Source: Escallonia rubra (taxonomy: Eukaryota; Streptophyta; Magnoliopsida; Escalloniales; Escalloniaceae). From it: 64,000 bases of DNA. The stretch is from positions 1-64,000 of the forward strand of contig JAVXUO010001708.1 of assembly GCA_033065855.1 (NCBI GenBank). The letters are read 5' to 3'. Numbering within the stretch: the first letter of the stretch is position 1; each line of letters begins with the position of its first letter. Below the pieces are notes generated by a model, which worked only from the letters and a program-made list of their open reading frames with translations, was not told the DNA's origin and searched no databases. This document shows, one piece after another, positions 11,833 through 23,734 of this stretch. The position numbers and the translations under genes were made by a program.

Positions 11833-11939
11833 AAATGGGCGCCATATTATTACAAAATCTTGTTTTATGAAGGCGAGTGTTACGCAATAAACAAATATTT
11901 TGTCCTGTGTTTTTGTTGTTTAATGACTGCTGGCTTTCG

Positions 11940-13060
11940 TTTGTAGACGGTTTTAACACACCGAATTTATGGCAATTAAAAGGTTAGCTCTTAAGTCGTT
12001 ATGAAGAAGCTTCATTTGATAAATTCTGATATGAAGAACTAAAGCAGCTGCCCTTGAGCTATTTATTTCATTCCAGGTTGCCAAAAGTTACCCTTTTCAA
12101 CCGCCTTTATCGCAATATATGCGCGAAGTTTTTTTATTGGAGTAAAACGAATGACGTACTCCCTACAACTGAAAACATTAAGATGTGTTATTCCCATAGA
12201 CGAAAAAATATGTTCAAGGTTTTTTATTTGGGAATGTCACTTACACCTTTGACTTTAGGCGCGAAATTCAGACAACAACTAAGTTTTGACAAATGCACAC
12301 GTTTATCCAAAACGTAGAAATCAAAATGTATCACATCACCCTAAAGTTAGAACTCCGTGATGCTAACTAGCAGTTATAACCAACGTGGTAATTTCAGAGT
12401 TTAAGAAGTGGCAATGCTGCGTTCTTATTTGACACCCGTCCGCCATCATCATTGAACTGAACCAAGTAATTACACACGTACACAGTGTCATCGGCGCCTC
12501 AGGCAAGAACCACTACAAAAAAAAGCACATACACGCGCACCCACGGAGACCACATCCATTGTCAGTGACATCTCCATCTTCCCATCTTCACTGTTTTTTA
12601 CTTTGCCACTATCATCGCCGAACCAAGTAACTACCCTGACGTCCTCAAAAAATTACCATCCAACACAAAAACCGCACTTACACAGCCCCCAAAAACTGCA
12701 CACACAAACACTCACTTGCACAGACACCAACATACACACATATTCAGCATTTGTGGCATGTGTTTACTCGAAACAAAAATCATCAAAGATGATATTAGTC
12801 CTCTTTAAGGTAAATTAAAAAATTAGGAAATTAACAAATTGGGATTCAAGTAGACGGGTGCTGAGGTAATGGCATTGAAGGCAAAGGTAATTACAACATG
12901 CGCCATCATGGGTGAGATGTCATTAATGGACGTCACAATCATGTCCTTACAACAATTTTTTCTTAAAGTACACAACGTATGGCAGCGGATAAGGAATGAG
13001 CGCAAATCGCCTAATAAGGATAAACGTGGTGTACAACACACAATCCACTAGGAAATGACG
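11940..13060. repeat. Dispersed repeat, copy 1 (partner 54.4-55.3 kb)
   Basis: This matches 54,400-55,280 in the same orientation with clear but diverged identity. Shared blocks include AAATATGTTCAAGG-type sequence (about 12,208), GACAAATGCACAC (about 12,288), CTTCCCATCT near 12,575, and GTAATGGCATTGAAGG (about 12,865). No terminal repeats or coding frame were seen. It starts about 110 bp after the Cys-rich peptide stop codon. It could be an old MULE or other non-autonomous element. Confidence 0.7.
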
Positions 13061-14640
13061 GACAATCAATTAAGAATTCTCAATGAAGGCAATAAATTTA
13101 GGAGGCTAAAAGAACAACGTTTGCAATCATATTGAAACATCACCTTTGTTCCGACTGACGGCTTCAAGCCCAACAGAACATCATCATTTCTACATATACA
13201 AGAACAGGACAGTCTCATTGACTATGCATATGTAATGTAAGAGAAAACACTAAAGTAAACAATAATAATGGGAAACATAAGATAATAAAATCAGGAAAAT
13301 CAGTTAAGATCAATTACAATGCATACTCGATTTGATAAGACACGAGAGAGTCTAGCGCTTTTGCTCCTTTGGCTGGTGACTCAATTTCACCAAACATCCT
13401 CATATCAATGCCATATTTCATGGGGTGTTCATCTCAGTCTTGCATAGATTGAAAGGAGATGGTTCTCATCAAAAGAAAGGACTTACGGAGTAACTCAATC
13501 GTAAGTCCTAAACAACTTTTCAAAGCTTCACACACATGGCGGACTAAGGAATATTATTCTACCTCAAGTCATCAACAACATAACTCAAATAAAGAGTACC
13601 AGGTCACAAGATCAACGGGTGTTCAACATAGCTATCGGAGCGTAGTTGCCGTCATTTCCCTAGTTTGAGCTGCCCATGTAAAATAAAATATGTTATCATG
13701 ATCCATTTAACATAAACATCATCGACATGGTATGCTAAACAAAACAATGAATAGCATATTTGAACCGCACTATCCTTACTTGTTTGACTTTTAGTCGAAA
13801 GATTCTTTACTTTCGGCTTTCAACGAGTAGGATTACCTATTCAAACAAAATCTTAATTATGAGATATTATGATAGTACATAAGCACGCCCTACCATGCCC
13901 CTTCCTGCTTATCTGCTTACAACTTTGTATTACGACTAGTACATTTAACCGGATTTGACCTAGCCCTTAAGAGTGCATTCGCGACATCATTATCTTTCTT
14001 GAACCTATTTTAACACAGTTCCCTTATTTCTTATGGTCCTTGCTACTTAATTATGTGTTTTCACTAACTTTACCACTGGGTGTAAAAATTACCCTAACAC
14101 CCCTCAGGCATAGGTAAAATTACCAAAACATTCTCTGACGACTCATGCACCAATGAACACCTAAAATTTACTCAAAACCCCTCTTTTTAATCAATCTAAC
14201 CCGATTGTTGGACTAAAAACTCTTTCGCGGAATTTTTGCTAAAAAATGCGTAACCTATGTAAACAGAGTGCTCAGAGGCCAGTTTCGATAAAAACAGCTA
14301 TCAATAACGAAATGCCACGAAATTTCAGATAATGAAATATTTTAGTAATATAAGGTTCTCCAAAAAATTTCAGATCACATTAACCGGATTTGTAGTATAT
14401 ACTAAATAAATCGAGAATTTCTTTTTGCCGATACAATTATTTAGCGTCCTTCGCTCACACGGAAAAATCCCATAATTTTTTTAAGAGTAGGTCTCACAAA
14501 AATAATGGGGTTACTCTTTTGCCCTTTACCAAAATAATTACATTGATAATTTTAATAATTCAGACAGTAAACTGTTGGGAATTAATGGTCATTAGCGATT
14601 TTTCTGCTCCTTCCCTCAAATTTCTCGTTTTAGTCAACTG
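13061..14640. other. Unassigned AT-rich stretch
   Basis: Apart from the exon-like fragment at 13,314-13,433, I see no gene, terminal repeat or tandem array here. Confidence 0.5.
13314..13433 (-). other. Unidentified exon-like fragment
   Basis: On the minus strand, 39 codons from 13,433 to a TAA at 13,314-13,316 read as a well-balanced peptide that includes HPMKYGIDMRMFGEIESP. Just upstream is a possible acceptor (CTGAG after a pyrimidine-bearing stretch), and the same frame meets a stop a codon earlier. It looks like the terminal exon of a gene or a captured piece of one. I do not recognise the family, and no further exon was found on either side. Confidence 0.3.
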
Positions 14641-15840
14641 TACACCTTCACAACACTTACACACTTCAGTCCTCAAACACACACGCACGCGTGCGTGCAC
14701 ACGCACGCGTGCGTGCACACGCAGTGCACACACTTATACACTCACAGTTATACATAGACACCCCCCCTCCCCGGTAGAAACCCACCCACCCACCTGTTAC
14801 ACACACAGACACATACACACACTCACCTCAAGCACTGAACACACACTCACACACTCCCATTTTCCCTCTCTGAAGCACACACCCTAACACATACATACAC
14901 GTGTGCGCGTGCATAGAGGTGCAACTTGGATTGGGCAACCCGTGCCAGGCCACAAAAAATATGGGAATGGACTTACTTTTATAGTGACCGTGGTGGATGT
15001 GGGCTAAAAATTTTGGGCCTATAAAAAATATGTACTGGACATGGGCAAAGGTTTCGACAAGCTCGTCTAACCCATGGAAAAATCAGCCCGTCTAACTATA
15101 TATATATATAGTCTTTTTCCATTATTTTGTCCCAAATATTTATTTCCATGCTTATATTTAAGTTCATTATGAGACTTTAATGTACTTTTTTCCATTATTA
15201 TGACTAAATTGTAGAGTTGGATGATCAATGATATGATTCGAAATCATTATAAAAACGTAATTCGAAACCATGGACAACATGTGGGCTCCCCGTGTCCAGC
15301 CTGTGTCCACCAAAATTTTTATAGGCTCGGCATGGACAGATATTATTAAGTCCGTAGATGGGCTGGGCTTGACATGGGCACGACCTTTGAAGAGTGGACT
15401 GGGCATGGTCTAACCCTTGAGCCCGTCCAGCCCGCCCAAGTCACACCCCTACACGCACACACGCACACACACACACACACATACTAATTCACACACTTAC
15501 AACACATACATACACTAACACACCCACACAGTCACACACATACACACACACACACACACACTCTCTCTCTCTCTCTCTCTCTCTCGGCAATACACACGCA
15601 CACATGTTATATACACCAACTGCACACACTAAAACATAGACACTGTAACACCCACACACATCTCTACCTACACACCAACCCACACACACAATACGCCATG
15701 ACACACCCACACATACAAGCAATTGCCATAGCTGCTTCCCCCTCCCCTTCACCACGTATGCACGCGCGAGAACACACACACATGCAAACACACTGTTACA
15801 CCCTCAAACACATTAAAAAAACACACTCAAGAGAAGAATT
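14640..15840. repeat. CA-rich microsatellite field
   Basis: Long runs of (CA)n, ACGCACGCGTGCGTGC-type alternations (14,684-14,720) and (CT)n near 15,560-15,585 flank a hAT-like MITE. Purine-pyrimidine alternation of this kind can adopt Z-DNA. Apparent open frames here are translations of the repeats. Confidence 0.9.
14914..15451. mobile_element. hAT-like MITE in the CA-rich field
   Basis: The left end TAGAGGTGCAACTTGG and the right end, read on the other strand, TAGGGGTGTGACTTGG form imperfect inverted repeats. Both subterminal parts are rich in GGGC/GCCC words (CAGCCCGCCC, CTGGGCATGG). TAGGG/TAGAGG ends are common in hAT MITEs. The flanks are CA repeats, so an 8-bp duplication cannot be read with confidence. 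Confidence 0.6.
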
Positions 15841-16189
15841 TACATTCAAAGTTCCATCAATTTCCTCTCCCCCCTCTTCCTCCTCTGCAAAGCTCCACTG
15901 TTTTTTTCTTCTTATTTATTTTCTTCTCCTTTAAATTTTTTTTTTTTTTGGATTACTCACCACTTTAGGAGGAGGTGGCAACATTTCACAAAAAAATTCC
16001 TAAGAATTTAACACATGGCTGGCACTCATCACCCACTTTTCAAAATTACAAAATTGCCCCACAACTTTCCATAATTACAAACAAATCCCAAAACTTCACA
16101 TAATTATATTTTGACCCCTAAAATCATTTCAACCTGTCATACTATACCATTCTTGATTATCGCCAAAATTATCGCCCTTTTTTTTTTTT

Positions 16190-16430
16190 TGACAAACAAT
16201 AATAATTTCAGACATCTCTGAAAAGTACGGGGTACTATACCTAACACCTTCCCATTGTATAACTTGTTCCCCAAACCAATCATCTCTGATCTTGGTAGAT
16301 TAGAAGCCTAGTTCGGCATTTTAAAGTCTCTAAAGGTTTTTTTCCTTTATTTCATAAAATGAGATGGTGACTCTGAGTTTTTAGACCTTCGCTGGTCTAA
16401 GGAAAAATTTTAGATGGTGCGCCACAACGT
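16190..16430 (+). mobile_element. Ty3/gypsy-type LTR/leader fragment
   Basis: This piece matches the reverse complement of about 42,590-42,800. Shared features are TATACCTAACACCTT, a TAACTTGTTCCCC-type block and TTTTAGACC...GGTCTAAGGAA. It resembles the LTR-to-leader region of Tat-lineage gypsy elements. It is a small, broken fossil without visible ends. Confidence 0.45.
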
Positions 16431-16439
16431 GTATTGAAT

Positions 16440-17510
16440 ATATTGACATATTTGATACAAATCATGTGTAACATGGCGGAATAAGGTGAAGTACCAGCAT
16501 GGTAAGGTGATATGCTTTATTTGCACCGAAGCTGAAATATCAACTATACACATATATGTATCAAATAATGGGCATTAGCTGTACGTGTCTTAATATACTA
16601 ACAAGTAATCAAAAAAAATTTTGGGTTCTTAACAGAGATACAAACTGCACATTTTGATATCTGATTCAATTGATAGTAAGCAACTAATTCTCTCAAATAA
16701 ACAAGCCAAGTACATTAACAGTGTCCAGCATACCAATTGAGAAACTTGAAGCAACATTTTATATTTACAGATCTTTTGCATTTTGGCTTCACTATTGTCT
16801 ATTGTGTTTGTATCATAGTGATTGTAGGATTATTGAGATGATATGTTATAACAGTACGTGGATTTGTGCAAGGACTAGATGTATTTGTTCATAATCTACG
16901 CACCAACAAATGCATATGAAAAAGCATATCCTATGCATGTAGCATGAATGCTAAGGTTAAATTGGGAGGAATAATAGTTGCATGAATGGAAAAGGTTTCA
17001 TGGCAATAAGCACAAAGTGTGAATGGACATAAAATTATTAAAAATTTTATACATGACTAGCATTTATATAAGACATCTACTAATTAGACCTATTTTCTAG
17101 AAGAAGATGTTGCACATGCATTGACATGTATATTTCGAAAGTTACCTAATGAAAAATGAAGACGATCAAGGATTTCTTCAACACTTTTTGTTCATATTAA
17201 CTAGCTGGCTAGTGTATATACTTTAGTTATACATTTGCATACTTTGACTACTTTTGTGCATAATTGCTTTACAATGTAATTTGGTTAAAGGTTAGAACAC
17301 ATGATTATACCCATGTGTGTAGTACGGAGTTTTAGCTAGTACGTAATAAGAGTTAATGAACTTCTTCCTAGTAAAAACGCATGGAACTGTGAACTGGGAA
17401 ATTAATAAATACGCTTTTGTATAGTGGACAAGAATATGAAAGGGGATCAATTGACAAAATTACATAATTGCTAACTCTAAGAAAATTAAACCTCAAACTA
17501 GAGAAAATAT
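16440..17510. other. Unassigned AT-rich flank of the CACTA element
   Basis: I see no gene, tandem array or terminal repeat in this stretch. Confidence 0.5.
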
Positions 17511-17569
17511 CACTACAAGAGAAAAGATCTATGCATACGGTACTAAAGTGTTGGAATAAGTAGAAAGTA

Positions 17570-18110
17570 CCGTAGGCATAGCTTATGCCTACGGTAGTAT
17601 ACCGTGGGTGCTTCTTCCGATGGCATAGACATATGCCTATGGAAGTAAAGACAGAAGCCAACGGCCGTTCCATAGAGACATACTTATGCTGAATTTGGCA
17701 TAAGTCTCTAATGCGAACGGTTTTTAAGACTTCTGCATATGGATATACCATAGGTTTTTTTATTTCTGTGCCTACGATTTTAAGAACTTTTGCCTATGGA
17801 TGCAACGTAGGCTCTTCTCTCTCTGTGCCTATGATTTTCAAGACTTTTTCCTACGGATATACTGATGGCCTTTTCCCCTCTGTGCCTATAATTTTATGAC
17901 TTTTACCTACAGATATACCGTAGGCCTTTTAAACATATGACGACGGTTTTTTTGACTTTTACCTACAGAATTTCCGTAGCCTTTTCTATTTGTGCCTACA
18001 GTTCTTAAGACTTTTGGCGACAAATATACTGCCGGCTTTTCCCATCTTTGCCAACGGTGTTTAAGACTTCTGGCGACGGATATACCGTATGAAGTTTTCC
18101 CTCTTTACCT
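17570..18110. repeat. CACTA subterminal repeats (about 60-bp units)
   Basis: Eight or so imperfect units each carry a TATACCGTAGG / CCTACGG-type motif and a GTGCCTAYGRTTTTAAGACTTTTGCC-like spacer. The first 80 bp also holds the palindrome GTACCGTAGGCATAGCTTAT. These repeats are the presumed TNPA binding sites. The repeating translated motif (phase TSAYGYT) is an effect of the repeat, not of a protein. Confidence 0.85.
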
Positions 18111-18949
18111 ATGTTTTTTATGAATTATACATATTTATTGTACTAGTTATTGCATCTAAATCATTTCACAATGGTACACGTAATAAACGTCATCAAACCA
18201 TAAGAATATTTTAATCCTCAAACACACGATTACATAGAAAAGACATCAATCTGACCACTTATTTACAATACCATCATAAAAGGTTACACCATCATCACCC
18301 TAACGAAGATTCTAAATTTTTTTATGTTTTACTCTATAAAATCTTGATGTCCACAAAACAATCTAACACTAGTGAAGCATAAAGACTAACCACACTCAAG
18401 TACGAACCACAAACAACTCAAGGGAACTCGTCCTTGTTCGCATTGTTTGCTTCTTGCTCCTCGCCATCACAACCATCCTACAAACGGGACACGCTAATTA
18501 CTTATTACTCAAGTGATACAAAAAAAGAATGTATACCATCTTTTTCATAGACAAAAAGAACAACATAAGCGAAAAAATAATAGGCGAAGAGTAACATCTC
18601 ACTTATCAAATAACTAATCAAATAACAACTCCTCTCTCTACCTCTCCATGTCACAAGTCAAATAACCTCATAGCAAAGAGCATCATCTCACTCATCAAAT
18701 AGTGCCATACCTTTTGAGTATAGCAGCCCATTGGCTCAGTTTGTCACTGGTCCAGCTCTCAAATCTAAGTAATATAAATGCATTAAACTCCCCAATTCTG
18801 AAGTCTTCATTTGCCAATAGATTGAAAGTTTGACACCAATGAAACTCCTCCGGTGCAATTGATTCAAATTACAAGAATTGAACGTACCTGAGTACTTAAA
18901 AGCCTTTGAACTTGACTTTGGGTTTGCATAAAATTCGCCTTGAACTCGT

Positions 18950-21801
18950 CCATCATAGACTTATAATTTTGTTGAATTCTTCCAATTGAGACTTCATGCT
19001 CTTAAACTCTTCTAATTCAGACTTCATTGTGTTCAATTCGTCTAATTGACACTTCACTACATCAACTTCAGCCACTTTCTCTCTCAGCAAGACGAGCTCT
19101 TCCATTAAGTCTGGTACAGGCTCAGCAGTAATCATTTGACTTCTGCCAAATGTGTTTGTAATATTGGCCCCCAAGCTCATGCAACGAACTCTACCATGAC
19201 CATCTTTACCACAGGTCCATGAAAGCTTGTCATCGCGGCTAGTAGCTAGCATATTGGGCTCATATGTTGACGTTGCAGCAGCTTCTTGTTTCTCTTTCAT
19301 CTCGGCCTAAGAGACAAAAATCCGTGAGAAAATTACCAATTTCACCAGAAACGAAAATGGAAATCAATGACTATATATAACAACAAAACTTATAATTAAC
19401 TAGCTAACAATAATTTTTAAACTGAGTTCATATATCTAAGATCAAACTAAGCCGAGCCCAGATCGTATGGTAACTATAAAAGGTTAACTACCCAGGAAAT
19501 AAACAAATACTAAACAACAAAGACTGATGCAAGTATAAGAGCAAAACTTGAACTGTATGAATACATTTACATGTCAAAAACCCCAAGTAGATTGCCCTAA
19601 TTTTAATGTAGACGGGAATCAGTTCACATCTGAATTTAACTGAAACTTTACCTGCATTTAGATGTATCAACACCAACTCTATATAGATGTAGGCAGAGAA
19701 GGTTGCAAACTCTGCATAGGCCATAGAAATCATAGCATTTCTGCTGGTAGTGGTTACTTACAAGCAGCTAAAGGAAAACAGCTGCATATATAAATATAAC
19801 ATTTACCAAAACCTTACAAGATTTCTCAATAAAATGCACCCCAACCCGTTTAAATCTGCCCTGTGACATGCTTAAAGCTGAATCTTATATGCAGCCAGTC
19901 AGAGGATTGGGTAGCTAACAGCCAGCAACAGACTTGGTAAGATCATTGATGGTATAAATCCTAAGAAACTATGGAGCTGATTGACATAACAAGATTCATG
20001 TTGCTGACTCCAAGTAGTTGGAATAAGGATTGATTAGATTACTTGAGCGCATTCCATAAAGTCAAAGCCTGAAATCTACAGATCTAAACTAAATATCTCG
20101 GATCACAAATTATATCTAGCATATTCGAACCCAAAACTCATTTTAATCCTTAGATTCGATCATATTGCATCAACCAGTGGGCGAAAGCAAAAAGTAATGC
20201 CTTTCTTAAGTAGTTATTATAATGCAAAAAGAAAGCATATTACCTTGAAAAATCATAATAGCTAAAAGGGAGTCGAGGAAGAAGTCTGATTACAGATGTT
20301 TCTACTCTAGGAATCAAGGCATACTTAAAGTACGACTTTCAAGGACTTTAAGGGCCAGTTTAGGCTAGGATTTCGTGTAGAATACCCTGAGGAAGACTTC
20401 TCTGAGATGGGAATTTATGCCCTAAGAGCACGTGATATATAGCATTGTTTCCCTTACAAATACCATTTGATAACACATTTAATGCTGAAATATAACTAGT
20501 TGATGAACAGTGGCATAACAAACTTGACAGAACAAGTATCTTTAGACAACAAAAAGATGTTGTATAAAACTTACTAGCTTTCCTTTTGCAGACTCTAGGA
20601 TAGTCTCGTCCTTGTGAGTGCATGAGACTATGTACATCTCCATTCGAGAACGAACATTTCCATCTTTCACGTACTACCAAGTAATAAACAATAACAAGTA
20701 TGTACATGTCATTGATCCACAGATACACATGACATACATTTGTCACGTATTAAAAAAGTTTTTACTAGTTCTTGCTGCTTCCTTAGCATAGACTTTGAGC
20801 CTAACGTATGCCCTATCAAGTTTACTTTTAGATTGTTTGAGTTTGTTGTCGACTCTTTCTGGTTTTTATTTTCACGTTAGTACACGAAGCATAAACGTCA
20901 CTAAATGTATCATGCAAACGATCATTTACCTTTGCTTCATCAGTTAACCAAAGGTTAACTAATATCTCCCACTGGCTATTGTCCACACTCGGATCTTTCA
21001 AATTATGCAGAGATTTTGCTCGATCGCCCTCCACGAAGTACTTCTGCTTTATTTCATACTTCCAGCATCTCCATATGCTGTCAAGCCTCTCAAATATATC
21101 ATTTTTTTGCCATCGGATGGTCTGTAGTGTATCGTTTCTGCAAGCACAATTCAAACATCAACATGAAATACACGAATTCCATCAATTCCAGTAGTTGAAA
21201 CATTAGCAAGTGCATTGAATTACAATCTAAAAGTGGAAAAGTTGATAGGTACTTAACAACAACATGAAAGGAGTAAGTATACAATCTAGAGTCAGTTATA
21301 TCGTAATTTCAGCCCATGCAACGTCCAGATCATCTTGCGTGAAATCTCTAAAACTCGTTGTATAAATTGGGAAGATATTGGACTTGCAAGCCAGGGTTCC
21401 AAGCCATGAGGTCATCTCTCCTTCAGCACCGGTATACATTTTCCCATAGTTATTGTACCCCACATACTTCTGTGTCTCCCTAGCTCAAACACTTGCGCAG
21501 ATCATGGGTCCCCATGCCTTCTTTGGAGCTAAAAATAATATTTGACGTAGACATAAACTACGAGTTGTAACACATGTTAAATAATCGATTTTATCGAATT
21601 TTGGACCAAGTAAGCTCACAATAATCAAGTTTCATTTCTAAAGTATAAAGTAATATTATAACATGGCATGCTAGAACCCTCAGTCTTCGCCTTTGAACCC
21701 TCAAATTGTGAACCATCGTCCTCTAGAGCCTGTGAAAACTGGTCTTCAGTTCGTGGTGCCTCAACCTCTTCCTCTAATAGTCGACGTTGCCGTCCAGCCA
21801 T
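18950..21801 (-). pseudogene. TNPA-like CACTA protein (Transposase_24 type)
   Basis: The first exon starts with ATG at 21,801 (MAGRQRRLLEEEVEAPRTED, acidic, low complexity) and ends near 21,666. A second exon from 21,538 reads APKKAWGPMICASV, then an in-frame TAG, then a conserved-looking ARETQKYVGYNNYGKMYTG and FRDFTQDDLDVAW. A third, about 21,135-20,900, carries the WxxWK core (SIWRCWKYEIKQKYF, QWEILVNLW). The last exon, about 19,306-18,953, has the GKDGHGRVR motif and a heptad coiled coil (repeated MKSELEEF / MKSQLEEF). This order fits the plant Ptta/En/Spm family: a DNA-binding helper that coats subterminal repeats. The stop in exon 2 and weak splice sites suggest it is dead. Exon ends are approximate. 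Confidence 0.75.
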
Positions 21802-22197
21802 CTGAAACTAGTCTCTACATATTTGACAAACATTAAAACAGGCAATAAGTGATACTTGTTAGAGTAGAATCTGGAAAACTACAAAGCTTTTAAACTGCTA
21901 TTGTATAATTAAAGTAACCTCTACCACTACTAAGACCACAAATTAAAAGGAGTGACTTCCCAACTACTCCATTAATCTTTGTCAAAATTGTACAAAAATC
22001 TATGTACAAGTCCAGAATTCATGATTGCCATAATTCATGATTGCCACATCATTTCCTACACCAAAGACTTGCAACACATACAGATAAGAGAGTTCAACTA
22101 GATATGGACTAACACCCAGTATTTGAGAAATATGAATCAAAGAAGAAATGCCCTTTCAATGTGTCTCGTTCCTTTTAAGAATTCAATAATGAATCTA

Positions 22198-23619
22198 GGC
22201 ATAATCCAAAAACTGTACCCTCAAGTTTACCTCAAGTACAGTTTTAGTACCAAAGTTTAAAGATGTGCCAAAGAAGTACCCAACTTTAAAAAAGCGTACC
22301 AAATCAGTACCTAAGCTGACTGACGACGGATGCCGTTAGAAAGTCAGAGAGGTAGGACTGTCATTTTAAAAAAATTGACATAAGCCTATCCACGTGGGCC
22401 TTCATTTTCACAATTTCTTAAGGACACGTGGCAACGTCACCGTTTGATTTTTCTTTTCTTAATTTAATCACAAAAAACAAAAACTCTCTCTCTCTCACAC
22501 ACACACACTCTGCAACACACACTCACACTCTGCAACACCACCGCTTCTCTCTATAGGCCGGCCTTCACCTCAGACCTTCCAAGAACCACCAACAAACCCT
22601 AGCTCCTTACAGGTTCCACAATGGCGAAAACCTCCATATGGTTCATTTTCCTCGTGTTCTTCACACCCTAGCTCCTTACAAGTACAGTGGCAAAAACTTC
22701 CATCTGCTTCCCTTTCCTCGTGTTCTTCACGCTCATATCCCTCGCTCTGCCAACCACACCAGAATCCCAACAAAGTAATCAAAGCTCGAATCAAATTAAA
22801 CCGTAAGCCCTAATTTCCCTTTCACTGCTTTCTTGCACGCATTTTCCCCATATCCGACTTACTCTATCCATCTAATTAAATTTCTTGTTTGATTGTTTTA
22901 TAGGTCCGACTTACCTAGGGTTCGTCCGCAATGCCACAGTGGTGGCGATTATATTGTTTGGGCAGCGAAGATTATAGAAGTGGTGTTGGGTCGTTGGTAA
23001 TTGTGGTGGTACAGTGGTGGTGAAGGAAGATAGAAGATATCGCAGGAAGGAGAGAGACATGACAGATGTAATAAGAAAAAAGGATGGCTGGAATATTTTG
23101 GCAATTGAACACTAGTTGCAAATATTTAAAAAAAAAGCACCTTGAATTTCACTAGAGATGGGAAGAGGTTTGATAGAAGATGTTAAGTATCATCTTTTTA
23201 GTTTTGTCAAATGAAAAAAAAATTCATTTGAAAAATCTCATCTGGATTTTCAGCTTTTCGGTTCAATTTGAAAGCATTGGGAAGAAGAAGATAGGTTAGA
23301 GAGTGAGTGAAAGCATTGGGAAGAAGAAGATAGGCCAGAGAGAGAGAGGGCGGGAAGAAGAAGAAATTGATTCAATAATAAAAATGCACTGAAAACATAA
23401 AAAAGGACGGATCACGTGGCCACGTGGACATGTTTTATGTCCTTTTTTTATAATGACAGTCATACCCTTCTAACTTTCTAACGACATCCATCCTCCGTCG
23501 GGTGAGGTACTGATTTGATACGCTTTTTAAAAGTTGGGTACTTATTTGGCACACCTTCAAACTTGGGTACTAAAGCTGTACTTTGGGCAAACTTGAGAGT
23601 ACAGTTTTGGGATTAGGCC
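22198..23619. mobile_element. MULE nested in the CACTA element
   Basis: The ends are GGCATAATCCAAAAACTGTA and, on the other strand, GGCCTAATCCCAAAACTGTA. The inverted repeats extend about 180 bp each, and the element is flanked by the perfect 9-bp duplication ATGAATCTA (22,189-22,197 and 23,620-23,628). The 1,422-bp element has no transposase. It lies between the TNPD and TNPA genes, 116 bp past the last visible TNPD codon. Its interior holds a duplicated signal-peptide-like exon, so it is a Pack-MULE type carrier. Confidence 0.95.
22598..22960 (+). pseudogene. Captured signal-peptide exon, tandemly duplicated, inside a MULE
   Basis: ATG at 22,621 opens MAKTSIWFIFLVFFTP, then a stop. The next unit (22,667 on) repeats the sequence as VAKTSICFPFLVFFTLISLA, followed by LPTTPESQQSN and a plausible donor (CC|GTAAGC near 22,801). 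A good acceptor (GTTTTATAG) is at about 22,903. The repeat period is 66-69 bp. The Lys-plus-hydrophobic stretch is a classic secretory signal, so the source was probably a secreted-protein gene. The downstream part reaches a stop within about 25 codons. The source gene is not recognised. Confidence 0.55.
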
Positions 23620-23734
23620 ATGAATCTAAGAAAAATGAAAGCTTAAACAAAAAACACTTATTATGAAACACTTATTCACTGTCCCAAGAGTCGTCGTCCT
23701 CATATGCAACCTCGTCTTGATCTTCGTCTTCCTC

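Noticed and set aside
22570-22794. Cys/Glu-rich minus-strand open frame that looks like a Cys-rich peptide
   Set aside because: It is the antisense of the duplicated signal-peptide exon in the MULE; its internal repeat follows the DNA duplication, and there is no signal peptide.
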